DNA of 64,000 bases from an uncultured Candidatus Cenarchaeum sp. (lineage in GTDB: Archaea > Thermoproteota > Nitrososphaeria > Nitrososphaerales > Nitrosopumilaceae): the NCBI GenBank assembly GCA_958295735.1, contig OY282369.1, positions 418,161 through 482,160 on the forward strand. The letters are read 5' to 3'. Made by a program: the position numbers and the translations under genes. Shown here piece after piece: positions 26,642 through 34,810 of the stretch. Within the stretch, counting starts at the first letter, position 1. Each line of letters begins with the position of its first letter. Under the pieces are notes generated by a model, which made no database searches, was not told the DNA's origin, and saw only the letters and a list, made by a program, of their open reading frames with translations.

Positions 26642-26827
26642 ATGCACTCGTCTCCGTGGAAGTGCTACAGGTGCGACCTGTTGTTCAGGGACGAGGACCA
26701 CGCGGGCATGCACAAGGACATCTCCGGCCACTCCGTCACCAAGTTGAGGGCCGCCGCCGGCCGGCAACCCGCCCTCCCGCGGAGGCTCGATCGTCCGCCC
26801 GAGGCGGGGGCCGCCGCCGGCCGGTAG
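26642..26827 (+). CDS. Small C2H2-type zinc-finger protein, 61 aa
   Basis: The N-terminal half is a single zinc-finger-like motif: CYRCDLLF with Cys-x2-Cys, then HAGMHKDISGH supplying histidines. The C-terminal 25 residues are Pro/Arg/Ala rich and disordered. Such one-finger proteins are common in archaea as presumed nucleic-acid or protein-binding factors. A strong TATA box at 26609-26618 argues that it is expressed. Partner and target are unknown. Confidence 0.7.
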   Translation: MHSSPWKCYRCDLLFRDEDHAGMHKDISGHSVTKLRAAAGRQPALPRRLDRPPEAGAAAGR

Positions 26828-26850
26828 CCGGCCGGCCGCGCCGCCGCGGG

Positions 26851-28584
26851 TCAGGCGGGGCCGCCCGGGCGGCGGACCAGCCTCGCGTTCGCCGGATCCA
26901 GATCGGGCCACGCCACGCCGTACCCCAGCCGCTCCAGCAGGTCGGCGTGGCACTCCCCCGGGATCCCGCACCCGTCCAGCAGCCGGCACGCCTCGGCGAA
27001 CCCCTCCGCGCCGCCCAGCGCGGCCGCGGCGGCCGCGGCCGCCTCCGGCGGGACCAGGTGGCCGCCGCACTCCAGGTGCTCCGGGTTGCCGGCGCGCAGC
27101 AGCTCCAGCGCGGCGGCGCGCGGCACGCCGTGCCGCGCGGCCTCGCCGGCCACCGATATCACCCCCGCGCCCGCGGCGGCCGGCTCGATGCTGGTGGCCG
27201 CGACCTTTTCGCGCACGATCTCCTCGTCTATGCCGCGCAGGTGCTCCAGCACGGGCCCCACCGGCACGTCCTTCCTGAACCAGAACACCGAGCAACCGGC
27301 GGCCGAGGCGGCCGAGGCCAGCGCCGCGGCCGCGGCGCCGCCGGCGGCGGCCTGCGAGCAGGACAGGGCCGAGTCCACGGCCACCAGCACGTCGGGCCTC
27401 CCCTTCCCGCCCGCCGCCGCCGCGAGCTTCGCCGCCTTGCGCTCCAGGTACTCCCTCGTCCAGAACCCCACGATCTCCAGGTAGACCTTCCTGCCGAACC
27501 TCTCCAGCAGGAAGTCCGGTATGAGCGCCCTGCCGCCGGCCACCAGCGGATCGGGCTCGCGCGATATGCTCCAGGCATCCGGGTCGCCCCCCGCGCGCCG
27601 GCGGAACTCCCTCTCGAACCTCTCCTCCACGGAGCTGTCGTACGTGCCGGGGCCCGGCCCGGGAGGGGCCCTTCCCGCCCGCGCCGCGCCGCCCAGGAGC
27701 CTCCCGTCGGACCCGGCCGACAGCTCGAACCTGTACTCCCTCCTCTGCGCGTCGCCGCCCACCTCCCGCACCACGGTCCCGGATACCCGCCAGTCCCGGG
27801 AGGCCGCCACGTGCGGGAGCAGCCTGGCCATGGACGTCCCGTACCTGTCGGTCATCCGGAACAGGCTGAGCGGCCCCTCTATGCGGCACCGCAGCGATCC
27901 GGCCGCGCCGCCGCCCTCCCCCTCCAGCCAGTACATCAGGCCGTTCCTCTTCACCTCGCGCAGGACGCGCTTCCAGTCGGCCCCCCCGGCCACGCTGAAC
28001 TCCATGCCGGTGCATCTGAACAGCATCGTCTGCGCCAGCGACAGGTTGTACGACGCGAGCAGGGCGCCCGGCCGGGACGGGGGATCGTGCCGGATCATGA
28101 CCAGGTTCTCGTCCGAGTCCGCCCACATGGCGGCCTCCAGGCCGGCCGGCTCGACGCCCATGCGGCCCGCCACCAGCCGCATTATGGCGGCCCGGCGCTC
28201 CGCCGTGAGCGCCCCGCCCTGCCGGGCCGACTCGCGGAACAGCTCGCGCCTCGCCGCCGCCGGATCCGCCGCGGCGCCCGGCGCGACCGCGAACTCGGAC
28301 CTCCGATCGAGCAGGGCGAACAGGCCCCTCACCAGCCTGTGGTCGTGGGAGCCCTCCAGCCGCGATGCCTCCGAGAGGAGGTCGCCCCTCTTCCTGCCCT
28401 TCCCGCCCGCGAACAGCGAGGCGAGCGAGCCGGCCAGGGCGAGGTCGGATCCGGGCGCCGCCGCGGGCGCCGCCGCGGGCGCCGCCGCGGGCGCCTCCTC
28501 CAGCCTGTCCGGCCCGGGGTCGCAGAACGCGGGGACTATCCTCCCGCCGCGGGCCGCCGCCCGCAGCAGGTCAAGCGGGAGCAC
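26851..28584 (-). CDS. bax1: Bax1 (DUF790), XPB-associated nuclease
   Basis: Archaeal partner of the XPB helicase, reported in other archaea to be a structure-specific nuclease forming a DNA-repair complex. The 577-residue chain opens MLPLDLLRAAARGGRIVPAF, typical of DUF790. A PD-(D/E)xK-like nuclease core lies near residues 355-378 (LIPDFLLERFGRKVYLEIVGFWTREYLE split as LIPDFLLE, then YLEIVGFW, then TREYLE). A low-complexity Ala/Pro insert sits near residues 32-46 and the C-terminus is Ala rich. The gene overlaps the end of the XPB gene by 14 bp, so the two are almost certainly one operon. GC-driven alanine enrichment is marked, but catalytic-site residues appear kept. Confidence 0.88.
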   Translation of the reverse strand: MLPLDLLRAAARGGRIVPAFCDPGPDRLEEAPAAAPAAAPAAAPGSDLALAGSLASLFAGGKGRKRGDLLSEASRLEGSHDHRLVRGLFALLDRRSEFAVAPGAAADPAAARRELFRESARQGGALTAERRAAIMRLVAGRMGVEPAGLEAAMWADSDENLVMIRHDPPSRPGALLASYNLSLAQTMLFRCTGMEFSVAGGADWKRVLREVKRNGLMYWLEGEGGGAAGSLRCRIEGPLSLFRMTDRYGTSMARLLPHVAASRDWRVSGTVVREVGGDAQRREYRFELSAGSDGRLLGGAARAGRAPPGPGPGTYDSSVEERFEREFRRRAGGDPDAWSISREPDPLVAGGRALIPDFLLERFGRKVYLEIVGFWTREYLERKAAKLAAAAGGKGRPDVLVAVDSALSCSQAAAGGAAAAALASAASAAGCSVFWFRKDVPVGPVLEHLRGIDEEIVREKVAATSIEPAAAGAGVISVAGEAARHGVPRAAALELLRAGNPEHLECGGHLVPPEAAAAAAAALGGAEGFAEACRLLDGCGIPGECHADLLERLGYGVAWPDLDPANARLVRRPGGPA

Positions 28585-30028
28585 GCCGGCCGGCCCCCCC
28601 GCCGCCGCCCTCGCCCCTGGCCAGCGCGGACATCCTCCTAGAGCTCGCGGAGGTCTCGCCGGTGCGGCGCGACACGATCTCGATTATGGTGGCGGCAGCG
28701 CCGCCCGGCTTGGGCCGGAGCAGCCGGCCCAGCCGCTGGATCATCTCCCGCCCGCTGCCCGTCCCGCTCAGCACGACGCCGAGCTGGGCGTCGGGCACGT
28801 CCACGCCCTCGTCGAGCACCTTCGAGGTGGCCACCACGCCGTACCGCCCCGACCTGAACCCGTCCAGCACCTCCCTCCTCTCCGGCCTGGGGGTCCGGTG
28901 CGTTATCGACGGCACCAGGAACTCGTCCGATATCCTGCGCACCATCCTGTTGTTCTGCGTGAACACGATGGTCCGCGCCCCCGCGTTCCCGGCCAGTATC
29001 CCGCGGAGCTCCTCCACCTTGGCGCTGCTGTTCAGCGCTATCTCGGCCGCCCTGTTCCGGGCCAGCAGGGCCTCCCTGGCCGCCCTGCTCCTGTTGGACA
29101 TCATTATCAGCCGCCGCAGGCTGCCCATCGAGGGCGCTCCCAGCCCGAGCTCCCGCATCCCCGACAGGAACGCCGAGCGGCACCGGTCGTGCTCGGACCG
29201 CTCGGCGGGGGTGAGATCGACCCTCCTCCGGTCTATGGTGTAGTCCGCCAGGTACCCCCCGCCGGCGAGCTCGCGGGGCCCCATCCTGAACACGACCCCG
29301 CCGGCCAGGGCCGGCACCAGGGAGTGCAGGCCGTCCTCGCGCTCCAGCGTGGCGGTCAGGCCCAGCCGGTACGGCGCCGTGAGCTGCTCCGCTATGGAGC
29401 GGTAGCCGCGGGCCGGGAGGTGGTGCACCTCGTCGAATACCGCGAGCGCGAAGCGGTTACCGATGGCGGCGGCCCTGGCGTACGCCGAGTCGTACGTGGC
29501 CACGGTCACCGCCCGCACCTCGGCATCGCCCCCGCCCAGCCGCCCCACCCCCACCGCGCCGCCGCCGTCCGCGCGGAGGTGCCCGGACAGCGAGGCGGCC
29601 CACTGCTCCATGAGGTCTATGGTGGGAACCACGACCAGGGCGGCCGCGCCGGCCCGCGCCACCGCCGCCATCCCCACGGCGGTCTTGCCCGCCCCCGTCG
29701 GCAGCACGACGCAGCCCCTCATCGAGGCGCGCGCCCACGCGGCCAGGGCGCGGCGCTGGTAGCCGCGGAGGGACAGCCCCTCCGTCCTCATCGGCGGCGA
29801 GGGCACCAGGTCGCGCGCGCGGTCCTCGAAGTCCAGGCCGCGCCCCTCCAAGTGCGCGGCGATCTCCGCGTAGTGCATGCCGTACGCGCGCAGCGCCCCG
29901 CCTTCCCGCCCGTCGGGCTCCGCGTGGGGCACGCCCCGCAGCCCCCCGCCGCCCAGCAGCCGCACCGTCCCCCGCTCGTACTCCAGCACGATCCGGCCCT
30001 CGCCCCCGTCCGGGACCCCCGCCCCCAT
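28571..30028 (-). CDS. xpb: XPB/Rad25-type DNA helicase
   Basis: Superfamily 2 DNA translocase thought to act in DNA opening during repair with Bax1. In 485 residues I see a short N-terminal damage-recognition-like region (1-80), Walker A VVLPTGAGKT (~108-117), the DEVHH box (~189-193), LGLTATLERED containing the RED motif that distinguishes XPB, TIVFTQNN, and the QRLGRLLRP arginine-finger motif VI. A thumb-like segment (SEHDRCRSAFLSGMRELG) lies between the lobes. The ATG at 30028 lies 28 bp from a TATA-like GTTATACC (30053-30060). It is first in the operon, with bax1 overlapping its 3' end. Confidence 0.95.
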   Translation of the reverse strand: MGAGVPDGGEGRIVLEYERGTVRLLGGGGLRGVPHAEPDGREGGALRAYGMHYAEIAAHLEGRGLDFEDRARDLVPSPPMRTEGLSLRGYQRRALAAWARASMRGCVVLPTGAGKTAVGMAAVARAGAAALVVVPTIDLMEQWAASLSGHLRADGGGAVGVGRLGGGDAEVRAVTVATYDSAYARAAAIGNRFALAVFDEVHHLPARGYRSIAEQLTAPYRLGLTATLEREDGLHSLVPALAGGVVFRMGPRELAGGGYLADYTIDRRRVDLTPAERSEHDRCRSAFLSGMRELGLGAPSMGSLRRLIMMSNRSRAAREALLARNRAAEIALNSSAKVEELRGILAGNAGARTIVFTQNNRMVRRISDEFLVPSITHRTPRPERREVLDGFRSGRYGVVATSKVLDEGVDVPDAQLGVVLSGTGSGREMIQRLGRLLRPKPGGAAATIIEIVSRRTGETSASSRRMSALARGEGGGGGAGRRAPA

Positions 30029-30072
30029 CGCCGCGGCGCCGCGCCGCGCCCGGTATAACCACCTTGCGCTGG

Positions 30073-30172
30073 TGCAGGGGGCGGGATTCGAACCCGCGAA
30101 CCCCTGAGGGAAAGGATCTCCCGTCTGGCGATCTTGAGTCCTTCTCGTTTGGCCAGGCTGCGATACCCCTGC
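30073..30172 (-). tRNA. tRNA-Leu(CAA) with a 15-nt intron
   Basis: A complete class II cloverleaf on the minus strand. Acceptor GCAGGGG pairs with CCCCTGC, discriminator A, T-arm GCGGG-TTCGAAT-CCCGC, and a variable arm with a CCC/GGG stem. The anticodon stem AAGGA/TCCTT closes only if 15 nt at 30118-30132 are removed after position 37. The resulting loop CTCAAGA gives anticodon CAA. The intron position is the canonical archaeal 37/38 site. A CCA end is encoded at 30070-30072. A TATA-like stretch lies just upstream near 30190-30200. Confidence 0.92.
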
Positions 30173-30210
30173 GCGGCATCCCCGCGGCGGCCGTATTTGT
30201 CAATTGCGCC

Positions 30211-30250
30211 GCCCGCGGCGGCCTTTCGCGCCCGAAATTCGGGCTGCGGG
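30211..30250. repeat. Dispersed palindromic repeat, type 2
   Basis: CGGCGGCCTTTCGCGCCC followed by GAAATTCGGGCTGCG. A near copy lies at 21561-21597 upstream of ahbAB. It carries a partial inverted repeat (CGCGCCCGAA/TTCGGGC). Confidence 0.65.
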
Positions 30251-30438
30251 CAGGGCCCGCCTCCGGCCCGCCGCCTTTCCCGCCTCCGGTGGCATCCCCG
30301 CGCCGCCCGGCGATCGGCCGCCCTTCCCGCGGGCCGGGCGGGGCGCGGAAACGCCGCGCCGCGCCCGCCGGGGGCGCGATCGCGAGATAAACTAGCGAAT
30401 AAAAAAACTTTATAATTGCCGCAAATCGCGCCCCCGGC

Positions 30439-30738
30439 ATGGCAAATGTGAACACGGAACAAGCCAAGAAGATGAGGAGTGGTATCGATATAGAAGGGAC
30501 CATACAAAAGAAAGGAGAGACCAGGACGGTCAACAAGAAGGCCGGCGGCCAGATCGACGTGTGCGACGCGTACATTACGGACGAAGCCGGCGAGATGAAG
30601 TTCACGCTCTGGGGCGAGGACGTGGCCAAGGTAAAGAACGGCGACAAGGTGAAGATCACCAACGGCTACACCAACACCTTCAAGGGCGAGGTCGGGCTTG
30701 CGAAGGGCAAGTACGGCGACATGAAGATCCTGCCCTGA
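30439..30738 (+). CDS. Small OB-fold nucleic-acid-binding protein (SSB/RPA-like)
   Basis: 99-residue protein with one OB-fold domain ([65 protein letters not shown]). This pattern matches archaeal single-OB single-strand DNA or RNA binding proteins. Codons are clearly less GC-biased and richer in lysine AAG than neighbours, as expected for a highly expressed, constrained gene. A strong TATA-like TTTATAAT at 30409-30416 lies 27 bp before the ATG. It is monocistronic, with a convergent membrane-protein gene directly after it. Confidence 0.85.
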   Translation: MANVNTEQAKKMRSGIDIEGTIQKKGETRTVNKKAGGQIDVCDAYITDEAGEMKFTLWGEDVAKVKNGDKVKITNGYTNTFKGEVGLAKGKYGDMKILP

Positions 30739-30748
30739 ACGGGCGCGC

Positions 30749-31369
30749 TCAACCCCTCCAACTAGGGCGGCGGCCCTTTTTCCGCCAGTCATACACGCTG
30801 ACCACGGCGCCCGCCGCGATCACCGCGATGCCCGCGATCAGCGCGGCCCCCGCGGCGGCCAGCGGGAGCAGCAGCGAGTTCAGCGGCGAGTCGGGGTCGT
30901 TGAAGAGGCGCGAGTTCTCCGGATCCTCGAGGAACACCATCGAGACGGCCACCCGCCTGTCCCCCTCGTTGAGCACCACGAAGCCGAGAGTCCCGGGCCC
31001 CGGATCGGGCAGCGCGTTGAACGCGGCCGGGCCGGACATCCTGAACTCGCCGGCGTCCCGCCCCCGCGCGTCGGAGACCCCCACCGACAGGCGGTCGCCC
31101 TCCTCGTAGTCGTCCGTCTGCACCCCCCACATCAGCGGCGCCCCCCCGTCCGAGACCGAATAGCTGAACTCGGCGCTCTCGCCGGGATGCAGCGGCACCC
31201 GGTCGGTCACCTCGTCGAACATGCCGTCGAGCAGGTCGGGCAGGAACAAGCTCTCCCCGTTCACGGTCACCATCCCCGCGTCGGAGACGACGGCCAGCAC
31301 CACCAGGAACGAGGCCCCCGTGACGAACACGCCGGCCAGCCCGATCGCCGGCCCCCGCTTCCTCACCAC
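30749..31369 (-). CDS. Membrane-anchored extracytoplasmic protein, unknown function
   Basis: About 206 residues with an N-terminal hydrophobic segment ([20 protein letters not shown]), a soluble all-beta-looking middle of ~130 residues ([30 protein letters not shown]) and a C-terminal membrane helix near 165-192, followed by the basic tail [14 protein letters not shown]. Orientation is probably loop outside, both ends inside. The frame is open further upstream to an ATG at 31486, but that extension is low-complexity and lacks a good promoter, so I prefer the GTG pair at 31366/31369. No family recognised. Confidence 0.7.
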   Translation of the reverse strand: MVRKRGPAIGLAGVFVTGASFLVVLAVVSDAGMVTVNGESLFLPDLLDGMFDEVTDRVPLHPGESAEFSYSVSDGGAPLMWGVQTDDYEEGDRLSVGVSDARGRDAGEFRMSGPAAFNALPDPGPGTLGFVVLNEGDRRVAVSMVFLEDPENSRLFNDPDSPLNSLLLPLAAAGAALIAGIAVIAAGAVVSVYDWRKKGRRPSWRG

Positions 31370-31537
31370 GCCGCCCGCCCCGCTGCGGCGCCCGCAGGAG
31401 GGGCGCGGCAGGAGGGGCCGACCCGCCGCCGATCCCGATCCTCCCCCGCGCCAAGCACCCCCGCGCGCCGGGAGTCCGGGCGCCATTATTCAAGATTTGC
31501 GTGCGGGCCAGCCTGGCCGGGCCGGGCCGGGCCGGCC

Positions 31538-33214
31538 CTAGCGCCGCGCCTTCTTGGCCGCCGGCTTCTTGGCCGCCGGCTTCTTGTAAGAATTAATCCA
31601 CATGCTATCCCCGTCCTCGAAAATCTTGGCCGCCGGCTTCTTGGCCGCCGGCTTCTTGGCCGCCGGCTTCTTGGCCGCCGGCTTCTTGGCCGCCGGCTTC
31701 TTGGCCGCCGGCTTCTTGGCCGCCGGCTTCTTGGCCGCCGGCTTCTTGGCCGCCGGCTTCTTGGCCGCCGGCTTCTTGGCCGCCGGCTTCTTGGCCGCCG
31801 GCTTCTTGGCCGCCGGCTTCTTGGCCGCCGGCTTCTTGGCTACAGTTCCCCGCCCGGCAACGGCCTGCCTTGCTCCCGCGGGCGCCTTTTTCGGCCGCGG
31901 CGCCGCGGTTGCGGGTTTGGCGCTCCGCCGCCCGGCCTCCTTCCCCTTTGACGTCCCCCGTCCGGTGCGGCGGGCGGCCTTCTTCCTGGCGGCCTCCTCG
32001 CGCGCCGCCTGTTCGGCCGCCAGCCGTTCCCGCTCGGCCTTGCGCGCGGCCTTCTTCCTGGCGGCCTCCTCGCGCGCCGCCTGTTCGGCCGCCAGCCGTT
32101 CCCGCTCGGCCTTGCGGGCCGCAGCGGCGGCCTTCTTCCTGGCGGCCTCCTCGCGCGCCGCCTGTTCGGCCGCCAGCCGTACCCGCTCGGCCTTGCGCGC
32201 GGCCTTCTTCCGGGCGGCCTCCTCGCGCGCCGCCTGTTCGGCCGCCAGCCGTTCCCGCTCGGCCTTGCGGGCCGCGGCCTCCGATTTTTTCCGGGCGGCC
32301 TCCTCGCGCGCCGCCTGCTCGGCCGCCAGCCGTACCCGCTCGGCCTTGCGCGCGGCCTTCTTCCGGGCGGCCTCCTCGCGCGCCGCCTGCTCGGCCGCCA
32401 GCCGTACCCGCTCGGCCTCCCTGGCGGCGGCCTCCGCCTTTTTCCGGGCGGCCTCCTCGCGCGCCGCCTGCTCGGCCGCCAGCCGTACCCGCTCGGCCTC
32501 CCTGGCGGCGGCCTCCGCCTTTTTCCGGGCGGCCTCCTCGCGCGCCGCCTGCTCGGCCGCCAGCCGTACCCGCTCGGCCTCCCTGGCGGCGGCCGCCTCG
32601 GCGGCCTTGCGCCTCCGCTCCTCCTGCGCGGCCAGCCTGGCCTTCGCTTCCTCCAGTTCCGAGGCCGCCCCCTCCGCGCGCTTTTCCTCCGCGGCGGCGA
32701 ACTTTTCGGCCCGGCCCGCGGCCCGCGCGCCGTCCCTGGCCGACCTTTTCAGGCCGGGCAGCTCCGCCTCGGCCGCCTTGATGCTGGACGAGAGCGAGGC
32801 CTCCGAGGCGGCGTACTTTGACATGGCGGCGGCGAACTTTTTGGCCGCCTTTTCCCGCATTGCCAGCCCGTCTGCGATCTCCGCCGCCCTCTGCTCGGCC
32901 CCCCCGGCCGGCGCGCCGCCGTCCTGCCCGGCCTGCGCCTGCGTCGCCTTTTCCCGCGCAAGGGAGGCCTTGGCGGCCGCCACGAGGCGCTGCGCGCTGT
33001 CCAGCTGCGCCCTTTTTTGCGCGAGGGGCACGGCCATCTCCGCGAGATCCTCCCGCGCGGCCGCGAGGCTCCGCTCGGCCGACGCGAGGGCCGCCTCGGC
33101 CTCGCGGCCGATCGAGGAGGCCGCGGCCGCGTCGCGCCTGGCCTTCTGCGCGGAGGCCGCCGCGTCGCGCCCTTCGGCCCCGAGGCGTTCCACGGTCCTG
33201 GAAAGCGCTTCCAT
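31538..33214 (-). CDS. Coiled-coil protein with histone-H1-like AAKKP-repeat tail
   Basis: About 558 residues. Residues 1-190 are heptad-like coiled coil ([39 protein letters not shown]). Residues ~190-400 are nine imperfect repeats of [24 protein letters not shown]. The tail is a run of AAKKP pentapeptides resembling eukaryotic H1 or bacterial Hc1-like tails. The 15-bp tail repeat is interrupted near the end by 39 AT-richer bases (31588-31626) coding [13 protein letters not shown] in frame. Chromatin or nucleoid binding by the tail is inferred from composition; no enzyme domain is present. A weak TATA-like TTGTTAAGTT at 33237-33246 favours ATG 33214 over 33220. Confidence 0.82.
   Translation of the reverse strand: MEALSRTVERLGAEGRDAAASAQKARRDAAAASSIGREAEAALASAERSLAAAREDLAEMAVPLAQKRAQLDSAQRLVAAAKASLAREKATQAQAGQDGGAPAGGAEQRAAEIADGLAMREKAAKKFAAAMSKYAASEASLSSSIKAAEAELPGLKRSARDGARAAGRAEKFAAAEEKRAEGAASELEEAKARLAAQEERRRKAAEAAAAREAERVRLAAEQAAREEAARKKAEAAAREAERVRLAAEQAAREEAARKKAEAAAREAERVRLAAEQAAREEAARKKAARKAERVRLAAEQAAREEAARKKSEAAARKAERERLAAEQAAREEAARKKAARKAERVRLAAEQAAREEAARKKAAAAARKAERERLAAEQAAREEAARKKAARKAERERLAAEQAAREEAARKKAARRTGRGTSKGKEAGRRSAKPATAAPRPKKAPAGARQAVAGRGTVAKKPAAKKPAAKKPAAKKPAAKKPAAKKPAAKKPAAKKPAAKKPAAKKPAAKKPAAKKPAAKKPAAKKPAAKIFEDGDSMWINSYKKPAAKKPAAKKARR
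31553..31845. repeat. 15-bp tandem repeat array coding AAKKP, with a 39-bp non-repeat insert
   Basis: CTTGGCCGCCGGCTT units repeat from about 31553 to 31587 and from about 31625 to 31845 with almost no divergence. The intervening block at 31588-31626 is AT-richer and unrelated, and keeps the reading frame. Confidence 0.9.
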
Positions 33215-33538
33215 CAACATGCGTGTGGGCGGGGCTTGTTAAGTTGTCGTGATGAGGCGTATTTGACAAACCGGTAAACAAAATTTGCTCAAAAACGGCC
33301 CCGCCGCGGCGGCCGGCGCCCCGCGCATCTGCGGCCCCGCCGCGGCCCCGCGCCCGCGCGCTCGCGTCGCGCGGAAGCGAGAATCCGCGGCCCCGCGCGC
33401 GAGGCCGCGCACCGCCAGTCACGGGCGCGGAAACGCCTTTCGCCGATCCGGATTCGCGCCTGCGGGGCGGGGGCTGCCGACCGCGTGCGCCCCCGCGCCA
33501 AGCCAAGTAATATTTAGGCGGGCGGGGCCCCGCGGCCA
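33215..33538. other. Divergent intergenic region with AT-rich segment and a dispersed repeat
   Basis: It separates the coiled-coil gene from the next plus-strand gene. An AT-rich stretch at about 33232-33296 probably holds the leftward promoter. A dispersed palindromic repeat lies at 33424-33463 and the rightward TATA-like TAATATTTAG at 33508-33517. I see no gene in it. Confidence 0.6.
33424..33463 (-). repeat. Dispersed palindromic repeat, type 1
   Basis: Read on the minus strand it is GGCGCGAATCCGGATCGGCG, a short spacer, then GTTTCCGCGCCC. Related copies lie near 22281, 37491, 54730, 55632 and 62441, all intergenic. Confidence 0.7.
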
Positions 33539-33940
33539 GTGAGCGAGTCTCGGCCCCCCGGCGGCGCGCCGCCCGGCCGGCCCCCGGCGCGGGACGGGCC
33601 CCCGCGGCCGCTGGACAGGGCCCAGCTCTCGGGGATCCCGCTGGCGAAGGTCTTCGACGTGTCCGACGTGGAGGGGGCGGAGAGGGCGGCCGAGGAGATG
33701 GTCCGCATGGGGTTCGCCGGCAGGAAGGACGGGTTCAAGGTGCTGATGCCCAAGGAGAAGATGCTGGCCAAGCGCATAGGCTTCACGGTAGTCACGGGGA
33801 TCCGCCACGGCCTGCGCCGGTCGGGGCGGGACTCGGACGTCGGGCACTGGACGTACCACGAGGACGCCGGCCACTACGCGATACTGCTGGCCGGCGCCGA
33901 CGCCCTGGAGGGCTGCGGCCTGGCGCGGCGCGCCGGCTAG
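33539..33940 (+). CDS. Hypothetical protein, 133 aa
   Basis: The first ~25 residues are Pro/Gly/Arg rich and probably disordered. The rest is a compact mixed fold (LSGIPLAKVFDVSDVEGAE, MVRMGFAGRKDGFKVLMPK, IGFTVVTGIRHGLRRSG, VGHWTYHEDAGHYAILLAG). The His-containing WTYHEDAGHY segment could bind metal, but I recognise no family. The GTG at 33539 lies 26 bp after TAATATTTAG. Its stop codon overlaps the stop of the convergent PAP2 gene through a shared CTAG. Confidence 0.72.
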   Translation: MSESRPPGGAPPGRPPARDGPPRPLDRAQLSGIPLAKVFDVSDVEGAERAAEEMVRMGFAGRKDGFKVLMPKEKMLAKRIGFTVVTGIRHGLRRSGRDSDVGHWTYHEDAGHYAILLAGADALEGCGLARRAG

Positions 33941-34662
33941 CCCGGGGCCGCGCCGGCCGGCCCGGTGCTGCCGGGGGCCGGCGGGCCCCCCGCCGCGGGG
34001 GGCCGGCGGGCTCCCCAGGGCCGGAGCCCCGTCTTCTTCCCCACCGCGCCGGCCAGCAGCGCGCCCAGCACGCCGCTGCCGACGACGTCCATGGGGTAGT
34101 GCTCCATGAGGTATATGCGGCTGAGCGCCATCAGCGCGGGGTACAGCAGCAGCAGATAGCAGCCGCGCGGGAACCTCTCCGACAGCACGAACGCCAGCAC
34201 GATGCCGAACACGGCGGCCCTCCCCACGTGGCCCGACGGGTACGATGCGCCGAGGCCCCCCGCGCAGAACAGCGAGAACGTGTCGCCGCTCAGGTCCAGG
34301 ACGAACGGGTGGCCGGCGAACTCCAGCCCGGGCCGGTCCCTGTCCACGCCGCACTTGACGTACCCGGTGACCAGCGTGCTGAGCACCAGCAGTATCATCA
34401 GCACTATCCCGATCCTCCTGGTCCTGCGGACGATTATGAGCGCCACGGCGAAGGCCAGCATGTAGAATACGTCGCCGACCTCGGTGACCGACTCCATGAA
34501 CAGGTCCGCCGCCAGGTTCCCCGCCAGCCCGTGGAAGTACGACGAGACGGCGGCGTCCGCGCCCGCCGTGGCCCCGGACGCCACCAGCAGCGAGGCGGCG
34601 GCGAAGGCGGCGGCCAGCAGGACGAACGGCCTCGAGCGTACGTCAAACAGCCATTCCTGCAA
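33937..34662 (-). CDS. PAP2-family membrane phosphatase
   Basis: Integral membrane acid phosphatase-like protein of 241 residues, probably acting on lipid pyrophosphates or phosphatidate outside the membrane. The three-part PAP2 signature is complete: KCGVDRDRPG, YPSGHVGRAAVFG and SRIYLMEHYPMDVVGS. Hydrophobic segments flank each motif. The start is inferred as TTG at 34662 (LQEWLFDVRS) because TATTTTATT at 34685-34693 lies 27 bp upstream; a longer frame continues upstream only as antisense to pgk. Convergent with the preceding gene, sharing stop-codon bases. Confidence 0.9.
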   Translation of the reverse strand: MQEWLFDVRSRPFVLLAAAFAAASLLVASGATAGADAAVSSYFHGLAGNLAADLFMESVTEVGDVFYMLAFAVALIIVRRTRRIGIVLMILLVLSTLVTGYVKCGVDRDRPGLEFAGHPFVLDLSGDTFSLFCAGGLGASYPSGHVGRAAVFGIVLAFVLSERFPRGCYLLLLYPALMALSRIYLMEHYPMDVVGSGVLGALLAGAVGKKTGLRPWGARRPPAAGGPPAPGSTGPAGAAPG

Positions 34663-34810
34663 CCGCCGCCCGCGCCCGCCGTCGTATTTTATTCCATGCG
34701 GCGGGGGCGCGCCCGGCAGCGGCGGGCGCCCGCCCCCCGATCCCGCGCCCGGCTCGCGGCGGGCGCGCTCCCTGCTCAACGGTTTTAACCCGGAGGAGCG
34801 GGCGCGCCGC

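Noticed and set aside
30749-31486. Longer version of the membrane protein starting at ATG 31486
   Set aside because: The extra ~39 residues are low-complexity Gly/Arg/Pro and the AT-rich sequence sits too close to that ATG to serve as its TATA box; the shorter GTG start is preferred but not proven.
31553-31845. CRISPR array
   Set aside because: The repeats are contiguous 15-bp coding units with no spacers. The same objection holds for the 21-bp repeats at 43453-43665 and for all minisatellites.
31602-33242. Plus-strand open frame of 546 codons with GFLAA repeats that looks like a membrane protein
   Set aside because: It is the exact reverse complement of the AAKKP repeat and coiled-coil gene; the minus-strand reading has sensible coiled-coil composition.
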